Source: Cornus controversa
Taxonomy: Eukaryota > Streptophyta > Magnoliopsida > Cornales > Cornaceae
NCBI GenBank assembly: GCA_026545225.1
Contig: CM048852.1
Span: 57,915,146 to 57,979,145, forward strand
DNA: 64,000 nucleotides
Direction of reading: 5' to 3'
The first letter of the stretch is position 1. The number at the start of each line of letters is the position of its first letter. This document shows positions 33,738 to 46,786 of this stretch, piece after piece. Under the pieces are notes generated by a model that was not told where the DNA came from, ran no database searches, and saw only the letters and a program-made list of their open reading frames with translations. The position numbers were made by a program, and so were the translations under genes.

Positions 33738-35059
33738 AACCCCAATAGATAAGAAAAAGAAGCAATTTTGATTAGACATGAAGAGAGTGAGAGAGGAAAC
33801 GAGTGAAAACCTGAAACTCGAATGGGCTAAGAAAGGAGAAAATTTTGGTTGCTCCCGTTGTATCATGCATCAGAATAATTATAGTATTACGTGTAAGTGT
33901 ACATGCAAAATCCACCATTATACATAGGGTTGTGATTATTGCGTTTTATACTTTTATGGTACAATAGGAGCAACCAAGTTAATTTTCCAAGGCTCTGTTT
34001 GGATTAAGGGATTTGGAAGGATAAGGAGAGGATAAGTCATGTTGTGTTTGGATAGATTTCATTAATAAAAAACAAAGTATAAGGAGGGATAAGAAGAAAT
34101 AGATATCTCTCATCATCCTTCATATCTTATCCTCCCAAAAATGAGAAGATTAGGAGAAAAATGATAGTGTTTAAGTAATACTTTCATAATTTCGAAATTG
34201 TCTTCAACAATTAGAAAGAAAAAATTATTATTTCACTCATGTCCCATAAATATAAATGAATATGATAGTAATTTAGTCGTTATCATTTCTCTCTTCTATC
34301 TTATAAAAAAAAAATAATATCATCATTTTTATTCTTTCATATTTATTTAAACATAAATAGAGTTTGTTTTTATTTTTTCCTCCGGTTATGTGTGAGAGAG
34401 AGAGAGAGATGTGAAAGAAGGAATCAAAGCATGCAATTAGGGCTACGAGAGAGAGCGCAGTGAATGGGTGTCTTGTTTGGCACATAACATTGGTCAATGG
34501 GAGAAAGTACATACTACCACATTTCCTTACAACTGCTATTACATGCTTTCTAGCTTCTCTGCACCTATCTATGAAAGGACCCATAATATTGTGAAAATCT
34601 CGAGTTTGAGATTTGATTGAAAATCAACTTCACACTCAAAGAGCTCACATGCTTTCTCTGCCTTTTCTGGTGTACCAAAATTCAAATTGAGATTCGATTG
34701 AAAATCAAATTCACATTCAAAATGGATGAAAAATGACAATTCCTTCAAAGCTATTTGATTGCATTAATGCTCAGATTTTTTAAAATTTGAGTAATTGTAA
34801 TGCAAATTTTGGACCAAAAATGACTAAGGTGATGTTAAAGGCACACATAATTTACCAAATTAAAAACACACGAGCCACTTCTCTGTTCTCTTCCAATTCA
34901 CTCCATGCAATACTATATACTAGTACTAATACTTATCAATACGACACTCTCTTTCCTTCCAACGTTAAAGTTATTCTCATTCTAATCTCGCATTCTCGGT
35001 TGTGTGTCATCACATACTCATTTAGAAGTTTTCTTTTCGTGGACGGGAGATGAAGCCTC

Positions 35060-35106
<47 letters not shown>

Positions 35107-35630
35107 TTCATTACAGTACAGAATTTGCGATTTATTGCCCCCATAATTTTTGGTAGCGGTTTCACAAGCCCAATTCATTTTTTATGAACTTACATTTTGG
35201 CATAAAAACTCGCGCCTTTCTTGCTTTGTATCATCATAAAGATGATGCCTTCTTTGTCGCTATGTTCGTCATAATTTCTAACAAACCTTTCTTTCTTCTT
35301 CTTGGGCATGATAGTGACTGGTTCTTCATGATATACCATTTGTCGCTCCTTGTAGGGTTGGCATATATATGTTGCTCTTGCAATAGGATAAATAACAGAA
35401 AATGAAAACTGAATTATGTATTAATTGGTTAAAAAATACAGAATAAGTTATGAAAAAAATTATTTTATTTTGGAAATATTCTCACTCAGAATTATCTGAA
35501 AAAAGAATACTAAATGTATTATTCATTTTCCTTATTTTATTGTAATTTTTTCCTTGTTTTATCTTTTTTTTTTTCTATTCTTACATTTGTCTATTTCAAT
35601 CACAATTGGCAAGTTGTCATTAAAGAACAT
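33738..35630. other. Gene-free stretch
   Basis: No exon was recognised. It contains a 'gctctgtttggatt' MITE-like start near 33990, a (GA)n run at 34392-34410 and a (GT)n(AT)n microsatellite at about 35059-35103. Confidence 0.4.
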
Positions 35631-35672
35631 GCCACCGGCCTTCCTGGCCGAGTGGTACTTCCTAAAAAAAAA
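35631..35672 (+). mobile_element. 42-bp retroposed tRNA-head-like fragment (mini-SINE)
   Basis: The insert reads GCCACCGGCCTTCC then TGGCCGAGTGGTACTTCCT and a short poly-A. It is flanked by an exact 11-bp repeat, TTAAAGAACAT (35620-35630 and 35673-35683). TGGCCGAGTGGT matches a tRNA/SINE A box. A poly-A tail plus a target duplication of this length indicates LINE-type retroposition of a very short RNA. Confidence 0.72.
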
Positions 35673-35683
35673 TTAAAGAACAT

Positions 35684-36024
35684 ACATATGGTAAAGCATG
35701 GTACGTACCTTACTTATCTGCCAAAAATAAATAAAATAGTAATGCTTTTGTTTTTTGTTTTTGCAATTTCAAGAAAGTAAAAACTTAATTTTGTTTATTT
35801 GAGTGAAAATAGAAAATAAAAATAATTTTTATTAATATTTATTGTTGTCACAATTTTGAAAACAGAAAACAAATAAGAGTCTTTAGTAACATATTATTTT
35901 TCTTTTTTATAGTGTTGATTTTTATTATATTTTTAATTTATCTATTAATATCAGACAATCTTAAAATATATATAGTGTATACAATTCAATAATTTTATAA
36001 ATTTTAATAATATCTAATACATGA
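35684..36024. other. AT-rich gene-free stretch
   Basis: AT-rich sequence between the mini-SINE and the MITE, without recognisable features. Confidence 0.4.
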
Positions 36025-36033
36025 TAATAAAAT

Positions 36034-36186
36034 GAGTAATGATAGACATAGTGAAAGTTATTACTGAATTTGAAAAGTGAATCACTCTCATCATATAAGT
36101 GAGACTTACACTTTCACAATCCAATGGATGAACATCCTCTCCACTACACATTCAGTAATACATTTTCACTTTACAAATCATTATTT
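36034..36186. mobile_element. 153-bp MITE with exact 9-bp target duplication
   Basis: The left end is GAGTAATGATAGACATAGTG. The right end in reverse complement is AAATAATGATTTGTAAAGTG, and both continue to ATTACTGAAT. TAATAAAAT flanks it at 36025-36033 and 36187-36195. The opening resembles the GAGNAATGCTA ends of the MITE at 9969-10180. Confidence 0.85.
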
Positions 36187-36195
36187 TAATAAAAT

Positions 36196-37057
36196 ATAAC
36201 ATCTAATTTAAATCATGAACTCCACATATATGTATTATGTATAACTTTAGTATGTGATGCATAATATATTTAACATATAGTATATAATAATAAATAAAAG
36301 ATATTAAATAATATCTCATATGTAGTAATATTATAAATTAATTATAATATAATATAATTATAATTAGATTAATAACAATAACAATTATAATTATAATATA
36401 ATATAATATAAATTAATTATAATATAATATTTCATGTAGAAATAAACAGTGCCCGTGTAGTAACAATACCAAAAATGTTTTTGAGTTACCGTGCTAAAAA
36501 TAGAAGAAACACTTTTTATATATATATATCTTTTTCACAAAATGAAAAACGTATTCTACCACTGAAAAACAAAAAAATATATATATATATTTTTAATGAA
36601 CGCACCCCAAGTATTATATATTTTTATATTTTCATTAGGGTTGGCTGTTTCTCAGGCTAGATTGGATTCATTATTGCCTAAGGGCACTGATAAATGCACG
36701 GCCCAGCTACTTTGTATGTAAATATATCACATCTGGACTTTCCAGGGCAAGAAGAGGATATGTTAGGTCTGACTTCTGCAGTAGCCTTATAATAAAAAGT
36801 CCAAATGTCCAACACAACAGATATAGTTGTTATTTAAGTCCAATTACAAACAAACATCGATATTGGGCCAAATAAAGCCCGTTTCTAAGCCCGGCATCCT
36901 GGTTTTGCAGACTAGGCTTGGGTTTAAGAATAGCAGGTGGAGGTTGAGCTGCAAATAAACACCAATATATCATTAATTCCAAGTTTAAACATCCACCAAC
37001 TATGAAATTCAAAAGCCAACAATCCCAGAAACTGCTTATAATTAAATGCTCTGATAG
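36196..37057. other. AT-rich gene-free stretch
   Basis: AT-rich palindromic tracts (about 36290-36430) are followed by ordinary intergenic sequence. No gene is seen. Confidence 0.35.
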
Positions 37058-37215
37058 CTATTGTTGATTTTCTCCTCTCCCTCATTCTCCACCTTAATCT
37101 TCACTTTACCTCTCTTAACAAGTTTATCTAAAACAGGCAACAGATTGATGAAGGCCTCATTGATGACACTGGTAAAATCACCAACTAAGACATGGAGGAA
37201 GAAGGTGAATTGACA
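37058..37215 (-). pseudogene. Unidentified protein-like fragment
   Basis: On the minus strand a frame of about 52 codons reads FTSVINEAFINLLPVLDK, then LVKRGKVKIKVENEGG, and stops at TAG 37058-37060. The composition is protein-like, unlike the AT-rich surroundings. There is no start codon or splice site that I trust, and an in-frame stop lies just upstream. I do not recognise the family. It may be a captured or decayed gene piece. Confidence 0.22.
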
Positions 37216-40026
37216 CTAGCCAATTTTATGAAAGAAGACACCAGACCAAAAACTAGGAAATATGGAATCAGTTAGAACCAAACAACGAAAAATGATCAGC
37301 TGAATCAGTGAGAGATCGATTGTGGTTCTACACTATTTTAGGAAAAATGTAAAATTGTGAGTTAATTAGTGAGATAAGATATTAGATGAACCGGACATAC
37401 CACGTCATTGGTATATCCACTCAATGACAATGCGCCATTTTAATTTGTTGAAGCAGTTGAGAATAGTTTTTATATATAGGTGAGATCAATTTTATTAAAT
37501 GATGCATTTTTATAAAGTGAGGTGTTATGCCCGACTCGCCCAATATCTACTCCATGAGTGGCTCATGGAGTGTTTGAAAAAAAAAGTAGGAAAGGCATTT
37601 TACATTTACATCATCAAGTGCCAAGTCCAGATGGAGCAGCCAGATACACATTTCAAAAACACAACAACATGGCAGAAGAGCATGCCAAAACCACATGTAA
37701 CTGCCCAAAATCAAGTGTATAAGGTGTAGCACCTCCATTAAAAAAATAAATAACAGAAAAAAAAGGCTCAACACCTATCAACACAAGCTTTGAATTTATG
37801 TCAAAGTCCTGAACCCACACTCGAGAAGTGAAAATGGTTGTTCATGAGGCGATTGTGAGGAGGCAAGGGAAGTCCCTCATGTTAGGTTGCAACTCATGCG
37901 AGTCATGCCTTGGTTCGCCCAAGGACTTAGATTCTCGCCTAGTGGTTGGTGGTTACGCGGGTATATGGAGATGGAGGTGACGGTGACGGTGGAGTGTACT
38001 GTGGTTAGCAAGTTGAGACCCACATTGCAAGGAACATAAATACAGATGCCAATTTACAAGCATTGGTTTTAGACCAATCACACTCTTCATCACTTGAATA
38101 ACTTCATTGAATTTGGATGGTAAAGTTGTTACAACCACATTACACTAGGTGCAAGGAAGTAAAGTAATGTAAAGCGCCTATAGGGATTACAAGTTACACT
38201 AACGCAAGCATGTAAAGCTAAGAGCTAATGAATGCATGAAAAACTATTAGCTTTACATATCTTTATTGATCTATTAAATGTATATAGTTAATAAAATTCA
38301 ATTGTAATTGGTATGTATATTTATATACAAGGCAAAACTATAATCTTAATAAAGAGGAATAATATTATTAAAATTTTTTTTTTTATCAAATTGAAGGGTA
38401 AAATTGACATTCAAATTTTCTCATCAGCAGGTTTAACCGTAATGAGGTATTGACCACAATTTTGTCAAAACTCTATATGTGACAAGTTAAAAACTAATGG
38501 TAGCAATAATAAGGTATTAGTTGTAATTTTTGTCAAAATTTTATAGGCGAGAAAGCTATAGATTTCTTTTTTAGGTATAAGTTATCAAGAGGCGTGAGTC
38601 ATTTAGATGCAGGGTAAAGTGCTAAAATGTCGGGATATACATATAGTGCATATACTTTCTTGTGTATTAAAAAACACTTAAAAGAAATATACATACCAAT
38701 TTACTTTATAAAAGGGCAAAATTGGAATAAAAAATTTACTTAAAAGAAAAAAATCAAAATAAAAAATTTACTTTATGTCAAAAGGTAGTTAGAAGGGAGT
38801 ATATGCACTTTTTTTGCAAAAATAAAAGCGGACACATCTCATTTTTTAAAATAGAAATCATCTTGTACAAAAAAAAAAAAAACATATCACATGGGAGTTT
38901 TACCCACTTGATCCTTTATATGTAAGAACTTAGACAGTAAAATATTAGTTAAAAAAAAAGGACATTAGATGGATAAAAAAAATTCCTTTCAGCACCTATT
39001 AAATAAGAAAAATCTCACAGAAGTAAAAACAATAATGAAGCTGATATTGTAATGATAAATTAAAAAATAGGTGGACCTAAACTAATATATATGCAATATA
39101 AATTTAACAACGAGTCACAAGTTGACAACATAATGATTATATTTCAAAATCAAAAAATTATCTAAGATAACCATTTTTTATATTTAAGGCAGTAATAATT
39201 TCAGTAATATAAAATTACGATGAAGTAATGACAATATAATTAGTAAAATTTAATCAGGTTGAACAAATAGAGAGAGTCTAGCATTGTTACAAATAAGTTA
39301 AAAAATAAATTTTATAGAACAATTATTACTCCAACTATTTCATATGATTCAAAGTGTTGGATTTTAAAGATAAAACAAAACCAACAAATTTATGTAGTTG
39401 AAAAAAAAGATTTAAAAGTAAATAAAAAGGGTGACTAGAACAGTGTGAGAGGAAAATTAAGAGATGTTTATTCGCGATAACAAAAAAAATAAAAAATAGA
39501 CTTAACTGGTATTAATATATTCGACAAAGGTTTACAGATGCACAGATGTTCAGTAAAAAAATAAAAAGATTAAATTTTGTAGAGGGAGAGACAGATATAG
39601 TGATCAACCTCTTTTTGGTATTTGATTGACTTTACTCTAGATATTCTATCATTAACTGACGTTAAAATTAATTATCATAAAAAATTTAAAATGTTAAAAC
39701 TATTTTTGGTGACAATAGTGCTGGTGTGGCATTGATGGAAAAAATATAAATATAAAATATGTTAATCTTAGTTAAAGAATTAAAAAGTAAAATTATTTTT
39801 GTACCAAAAAAAATTATAATTTGAGAGTATTTTTTATAATTGTATATTAGTTGTAATTTTGTTTAAGGTTACTCTGATTGAGATATTAGAGTAATTTTAC
39901 AAAAAAAAAAAAAAAAAAACAAATTTGCATTTCCATTTCACTCCCTCCTTAACTTGACAAAACCCCCAACCCCAGCATTGACTACAATCTGTTCGAAGAA
40001 ATTTCCCAATCAAACCAATTCCAACC
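37216..40026. other. Gene-free stretch and upstream region of the presenilin gene
   Basis: No gene is seen. Weak inverted ends around 38615-38910 (GGGTAAAGTGCTAAAATG against GGGTAAAACTCCCATGTG) may be an old MULE-type MITE without a target duplication. A poly-A run of about 20 bases starts at 39900, close to the presenilin leader. Confidence 0.35.
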
Positions 40027-41379
40027 ATGGAGGGAAGCATTCTCGAATCAATCGGAGTCGAAATCATCGGCGTGATGTCCCCAGTATCCATATGCATGCT
40101 CTTGGTCGTCCTCCTGGTCTATGCCCTCTCTTCTTCATCCTCCGCCGACGCCTCCGTCGGCGCAATCCGGACCGCCGCCAACCTCATCTACCTCGAGAGC
40201 CCTTCCGACTCCGCCGCCCAGAAGCTCGAAGGCGCTTTGCTCAACGCCTTGGTCTTCGTCATCCTCATCGCCGTCGTCACCTTCGTACTCGTCCTTCTCT
40301 ACTACTACAACTTCACCAATTTCTTGAAGAACTACATGCGCTTTTCTGCTTTCTTTGTCCTCGGCACAATGGGTGGGTCTATCTTTCTCTCTATAATTCA
40401 ACAATTCTCGATACCCATCGATTCGATCACTTGTTTTGTGTTGCTTTTCAATTTTACTGTTGTGGGTGTGCTCTCTGTGTTTTCGGGTGGTGTGCCGATA
40501 TTCTTGCGGCAGGCTTATATGGTTGTTTTGGGGATAATTGTGGCCGCCTGGTTCACGAAGTTGCCCGAATGGACTACTTGGGTTTTGCTGGCGGCATTGG
40601 CCTTGTATGATTTGGCAGCGGTTTTGGCCCCAGGTGGGCCTCTTAAGATCTTGGTTGAATTGGCATCGACTCGGGATGAGGAGCTTCCAGCCCTTGTCTA
40701 CGAGGCTCGACCAAATCCTGAAGGCCGGGGATCTAGTTTGGGTCTTTTGGTTGGTGGGGTTTCCGATTCAGGGTCAGTTGAGCTTCAGGCAGTTTCGCCG
40801 AACAATGAGGTTCGAAATGAGAGCATTGCTACTCGTGTTAGAAATTTTCAGAACGAAGAAGTTGAAATTGTGAGAGATGAAGAGGAGACATCGCCCTTGG
40901 TGTCCAATTCGCGAGAAAGGTCATCAAGTAGTGGATCTTCAGAATACTCGACAGTAGCAGATGTTTCATCCGATCAATATCGGCAATATGGCCATGGACA
41001 ATCTGAAATTGTCGTTGATGAAGAAATGTCTCCACTAGTAGAAATGTTGGGGTTGGGGAATGAGAGAGAACGGACAAGGATGGATGGTCCTGGGACCTCT
41101 GAGATGGCTAGTCGAGGTATAAAACTTGGTCTGGGGGACTTTGTTTTCTATAGTGTTCTTGTGGGTAGAGCTGCAATGTACGATCTAATGACTGTGTATG
41201 CTTGTTACCTGGCAATTATATCGGGACTGGGATGCACTCTGATTCTGTTGTCTGTGTGCCGTCATGCACTGCCTGCTCTTCCTATTTCTATTGCATTGGG
41301 CATCATGTTTTACTTCTTGACTCGTTTATTAATGGAACCTTTCGTTGTTGGGACGTCAACAAATTTAATGATGTTTTGA
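40027..41379 (+). CDS. Presenilin, catalytic subunit of gamma-secretase
   Basis: A single uninterrupted 450-codon frame. Presenilins are nine-helix intramembrane aspartyl proteases. The two catalytic aspartates are visible: Asp195 in LALYDLAAVL (helix 6) and Asp371 in KLGLGDFVFYS, the GLGD motif (helix 7). The PALP motif is at 416-419. Hydrophobic segments lie near 15-36, 70-92, 105-125, 132-152, 158-177 and 183-201 before the loop, and at about 371-450 after it. The hydrophilic loop (about 215-362) is acidic and Ser/Glu-rich. Plant presenilins sit in endomembranes with nicastrin, APH-1 and PEN-2 homologues; their substrates are poorly known. The intronless structure is as I recall for Arabidopsis presenilin genes. 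ATG at 40027 (context accATGg) is the first in frame, preceded by an A/C-rich leader. Confidence 0.96.
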   Translation: MEGSILESIGVEIIGVMSPVSICMLLVVLLVYALSSSSSADASVGAIRTAANLIYLESPSDSAAQKLEGALLNALVFVILIAVVTFVLVLLYYYNFTNFLKNYMRFSAFFVLGTMGGSIFLSIIQQFSIPIDSITCFVLLFNFTVVGVLSVFSGGVPIFLRQAYMVVLGIIVAAWFTKLPEWTTWVLLAALALYDLAAVLAPGGPLKILVELASTRDEELPALVYEARPNPEGRGSSLGLLVGGVSDSGSVELQAVSPNNEVRNESIATRVRNFQNEEVEIVRDEEETSPLVSNSRERSSSSGSSEYSTVADVSSDQYRQYGHGQSEIVVDEEMSPLVEMLGLGNERERTRMDGPGTSEMASRGIKLGLGDFVFYSVLVGRAAMYDLMTVYACYLAIISGLGCTLILLSVCRHALPALPISIALGIMFYFLTRLLMEPFVVGTSTNLMMF

Positions 41380-44300
41380 TCCTCAAATTTTTCTTTGAGG
41401 TACTTGTACTGTTTAGAAAAAACGATTACCACTCAAGACATGGGATTCCTATATGAAGATAGATATTGCTCCATGAGTATCTGTTGTTGTTGTTACCTTT
41501 TCATGATTCAAGACTTGCATTGGATTATGCAGCAACTCCAACACCATTTGGTATTGCTTTGACATGTATTTGGCTGGCTTTTCAGGTTGGTTTACCATGA
41601 ATTCCAGAACTAAAATTTTCATGCTAAAGCATGTTGAGATGTCACTTTTTAGCTTTTAACTAAACAGAGATGTAATGATTTAAAAATAATCACACAGTAC
41701 AGCATACATTCTAAAGAACTATGTGTCTGGTATGTGTTTATTATTTTCTTGATGTATCTTTAGTATTACAGAAGGCTGTAGGCTTTGAATGTGGAATGCT
41801 TGAAGCTAACTTTTACCTGCTTCACTTATTCCTGTTCAAATTGATGTTTAGTAAATATCCATCTATGGCTACGATGGATAACCTATTTAGAATTTAATAT
41901 TCAGAATAACCACTTTAAAATTATATTATATGCCATTCTGTCTATCAGCATGCTTATTTTTGAACAATCAAATAGCTGCACAAAGATGGCATCTATTGGA
42001 TGTCATTTGATTGAAGAGCTAGCAGAGGTGAATGTCAAGTCCCTTATGAGATTAAAGCTTTTGGAGAGAATGCCTCAGTTTCTTAATGTGCATGTTGTAT
42101 TAAAAGAATTGTGGGACAATAAATTGGGCACCCTTGCATAGTTCTTATAATATTATCATTTGGCAAATGCTCTTCAATTTTGCCAGTAGTATTTAAACAA
42201 TAAAGTGCCCTATCACGTTTTATTTCTCCTTATAAGTCCTTCCTCAATATTTTGATTGCTGGGTTGGAGAGAAATGAAATATTTTTGAAGAGAACAATGG
42301 AAATATGATGCCTTTATTGACAACATTCAAGTCATTATGTCCTTTTGGGCTCCCTGACTTAATAATTTAGGAGTGTTGCTTTTTTCTCGCAGTTTGTGGG
42401 ATTTCGTGGTTTGTTCTGATGGAGCATTAAATGTGAAGGTGATGAAGGTATAGGCTTTCCTCTGAGGGGTAGAATAAAGTTCAAATTTCATTAAGGCAGC
42501 CCTGAAATATTGGGATTGGCGGGATTTGTTTGATCCAATGGATTTCCAGAATATCTCTACTGGTGTACACACCACCGTACCCAATTACAATTGGCTTAGG
42601 AGACAATAGTTTTCCACGATTGAGTGTGTTCTATAAAAATCAAATCCTCAGCCTTTTAGGATACAATGGTTGACTCCAACTAAGCTAAGTTTATTAGGGG
42701 ATATAGAAATGATGAGAGGAGCTACATCTAATCTTCAGCTTGCCATACTGAGTTATGAGAGAGGTACTACTGTTTTGGTATTCGGTATGCTTGTGGGTGC
42801 ACATGTTTGGCAATAGAAAGTATCTCTATCAGGTTAAGTTGCTAGCCTACAATGAATTTAGATGTATATCAATGCATTCTAAGGGTGGTGGTGAGCCTGG
42901 TGTCTTGGTGCAACCTTACTTGATGATTTTATACAAGATTACTAAAGCACAAGGAAATCTTATCCTAACATGGTTACTGTTCTTGTATTGTTTGGTTATG
43001 TGCTATACATGAGGATCGTAGATGATCATACTGTCAATTCCACTGTTTTGGAAATTGCAGGCTGTCTAACTCATATGAACACTTCAGGTTATAAATTGAA
43101 AATGAGCCACTTCGGAGAAGGCTTTCCAATCAATCATTTAAATTATTTACCGTTGCTTTCAAATGGCTACTCAAGGTTCAGTTTTGAGTGGAGCGTTCAA
43201 AATTTTTTAATTTCTTCTTTACATAGTTTCAGGCAGTAGGGCTGTTTGGTCTTAATCATTCCACATGTTTTTTGTGATTGAGCTTACCTTCTAGGTTGCA
43301 TATACTCTTGCCAAGAGGGGGGACCATTACCTTGGAAAACTATTTTGGGAACACAATATGCCTTAAATAGATCTTTCCTGGAAACCATTTGGTTCGGTAA
43401 GTTATACATTTGACAACTTGTTTACATTACATTAGAAATGATATAAATCTTAAAAACTGACACTCTAGATTGGTGTTTGATACCCAGCTGTGACTCTGAT
43501 TCGGTAGTTGGAAAAAATACACAAAAACGAAATGGCTTGGTGATTTAATAAGACACTAAGTGAAAGGTCAAACAATCAACTCTTCTTGTTCCAAAACACT
43601 GTCAAAAGAATAGTTTTCTATATTTTTGTGCCTGATGAGGATGATCCAATAACTTCAATTTGTTTCTTGTTATTTTAAATTTTTTTTATTTGGACTTTCT
43701 TTTTCTGTTTAATTATGGTCAGACTTGAACTATTTTTAGCCGAAATGTTATTGGAAATGTAGTTAATGGTACCAAATTTAAAGTAATATAATCTTTAGGC
43801 TCCAACTCTGTTATATTACTATTAACAGCAACAACCAAAGCCTTTTTCTCAACTACTCTGTTATATTATTATTTTGTTATTGGATCACTTCTTGATCCAA
43901 TCTATTAAAGCTTACATGGACTTGGGAATGGGTATTAGGTGTGAGTGTGTGCCTAAGTATTGGACCTCCCTAAAACCCAAATCTTAGGACATAGGGACTT
44001 CGCTTGAAATGTGTCAAAACTTGGATATAGATTCGTGGACACATCTTACACATTTAAATAGACAATACATTATATAATAGTGTAATGTATGATGCTGCTT
44101 TATTTAATACTTAATTATGATTTACATTAAATGGGATGTAGTAAAAAAGGGGAAATCTTTCTTGCCTATCAAGTAGAAGTTTTTCTTCTTCCATCATCAC
44201 GTGTCCGAGTGTCTGATGTCGTGTCTCTGATAAATATCCCATACTCATATTTGTATCGTGTTGTGTTGACATTGGTATGTGAGGGGATTGGATGAGTCCG

Positions 44301-45726
44301 TATAACATAGCTTAGAGCCTACGGTTCTTCATGCACCTCCATCTGATCTTTTTTTCCTTTTCTTTTTCTTTTTTAGCAAAAAAATCAATTGAATCAGGCT
44401 GCATTGCTTTCCAGTCGTAGAAAATAGTGCTTTGAGCTTTATTGCATAAATGGACATAATTGACGTTCTGGAAAGTATTATCTTTTTTATTCTTCATCCT
44501 GGAAAGTGTTACTGTCCCTGCCTGAGAGAGAATATATTAATCAACTTTAGTTTCATGTATAATTTCTTGTTGGATTATCTTTATTTTCATGTCTTGTTTG
44601 TTTAAAATCTATTTTATGTTTTTGTATATAATGGATTCACATTTTTTTGAAGGATTTTACCTTTTAGAATGTTTCCTAAGTTCTTGGTATATGACTTAGT
44701 CTAGTTCTAGACCAACTAGGCCTGACTGCATATGAACCAAGTTGTTCATGATTAGTCCAGATGGCTAATTTGATGTAATTACTCTAACCTACGAAAGAAG
44801 CCCAAGTGAAAGTAGAATGTAAAAATAGTAGTAGAAGTGAAAGAATTTTAAAAGGGTGTGGATGAAAAAGAACAGTAGAAGAGGGAAAAACTTGAATTTG
44901 AAAATTATTGAGTCGTTTGAATGATCGCTAAGGTTTATCCAGTTGAACTTCTTATGTGGAAAAGACAAATTAAGGCATGTGACAAGACACATGTCATACC
45001 AGGCAGCTCTAGCTATGCACCCTCCCTCGTAATAGGGTTGAGGTGGTGGGGTATGGGAGGTCAGGAACGTTATGCGCTGCTGAAGGGGTTTGTTGAACGT
45101 GGACACGCGTTGAAGGGAGAACAATTCATATACACGACGCTTGCAAACGTGAGGAGGGTTTTTGTTAATGTAATTCCCAAACTTTAATTTAGAGTAATCT
45201 CTGTATAAATCTTTCTCTGCATTTATTCCATCATGAATGAAAGTATGTTAGTGACTTATGAACCTTGGTTTTATTTCTATTTCATTTTCCCTATTTTTAA
45301 TTTTCTTTCCTGTTTCCAATTTGTTCTTCTCTTCTTAATGTCTCTCTCTGCACCAGGTACAGTCATTTACTTCTTTTTACTTATTGCCAATTGTTCTATT
45401 GTAGTTCTGTTAGTTTTTTTCTCAAGGAAATTGTGAAAGTTTTTGGTTTACGTAACAACATATGTATGCGAAAATAATAGTTATTTTGGCATCAGTGATA
45501 CTGATACCTGTATTAATGCTTCAAAAGCTTGCTTGGGGAATATGTGTGGCAAATGTTACTCACACCCGAATCCCTGCGAATTAATGGTTTGGGTGATTTA
45601 TTTTACAGTGCGGATTGGAACTGGATCGATTAAAACAAACATGGATAACTAATAGGTTTAAACAGATTTCATATGAATACCTGTATTCAACCTGTCCCGC
45701 CCAATTTACAGTGAACTTGCAACTAG
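41380..45726. other. Intergenic stretch after presenilin
   Basis: The first few hundred bases are the presumed 3' UTR. No further exon was recognised. Near 44190-44260, 'cacgtgtccgagtgtctgatgtcgtgtc' type text resembles a common plant repeat. Open frames in this interval are short and unconvincing. Confidence 0.4.
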
Positions 45727-46786
45727 ACTACAGAGAACCCTAAACTCTCTTTGTGCGGTACCTCTCCACCATTAGTTCTCCATCCTCTCTCTCACGTCAA
45801 GGTCTGAAAATCCAATCTCTCTCTCTCTCCATTTCTTCCAGACTCACTCTTTCTCTCAGATTTGTACCACCAGCACAGCCCATTGTCTGCTCTTCGCTCT
45901 CATGTCAACAGGGAACCCACATCAGCAGAATAATAATAGGTTATACTCTCTTTCGTTCTCTTATATTGATGTATGGTTATCACACGCAAACACATGTATA
46001 TGTATTTGAACATATTGAATTTGAGTGTTAAATAATTATTATATTTAAGGCTTTGTTTGGTTAGACAGAGGAAAATAATGGAAAGTGAAGTGAAAGAAGT
46101 TTTCTGACATGTATTTGGTTAGAAAGAAAATTTTGTTATTCATGAAGTTTGATATACATGCACGCACATGCTAGAAGGGTGTTCTTTGGATTGTTAATAA
46201 ATCTTACTATTGTTATACTTGATGATCTAGAGGGGCTAGTTGAGGTAAATTTTGTTTGTGTTTTTCTTTTCGAAATTTCCTTTTATCATAGGTCGTATTT
46301 TGCTGTTCTCTTAAATGGTAAATCTTGTTTGTGTTTTTCTTTTCTTTTCCTAATTTCCTCGTATCATAGCTCTTAAATGGTAAAAAAATATTCCTTATTT
46401 CGGGTAGTGATGTGTTCTGAAATTTGTCTTGTTTTACTGTGTGAACTCATGTTCACCTGCTTCATAATTTTACAAACAGGTTTATCTTCAAATTATGCCC
46501 AAAAGTTATAATGGTTTGTTTATATCTTTGCTATATTTAGCTTGATTTGCTGATATATAATTATATATAATTGTTACATGACATGGAGAGGACAGTTGTT
46601 TGTAGAGTGCAGTGTTGGTGCAGTATAGAGAGGATCCTTGCTCTTGGTGCAGGTAACTATTCTTGGACAAAGAAGAGTGTAGAGAGAAGCAGTTGTTTAT
46701 TGGCTTCCATGAAACTACAACCAACTTCATCCTCTTCTTTATCTCCCTCTCACAATCTGTGTAGGCGCTATAAATCGAGCAAAAAG
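45727..46786 (+). CDS. Possible 5' end of an unidentified gene (orphan first exon)
   Basis: A CT-rich leader-like stretch with AACCCTAAACTCTC and repeated CTCTCTCTC runs lies at 45737-45850. A frame opening with ATG at 46583 runs 68 codons to a strong donor, AAAAAG|GTATGC at 46786/46787. The peptide starts MERTVVCRVQCWC and ends SLSPSHNLCRRYKSSKK; it is rich in Ser, Arg and Cys and could be an organelle-targeting leader. No continuing exon was found before the MYB gene, so this may be a broken gene or a non-coding transcript. Family unknown. Confidence 0.27.

Noticed and set aside
40135-40404. Acidic minus-strand frame opposite presenilin
   Set aside because: It is a shadow of the GC-rich presenilin coding strand.
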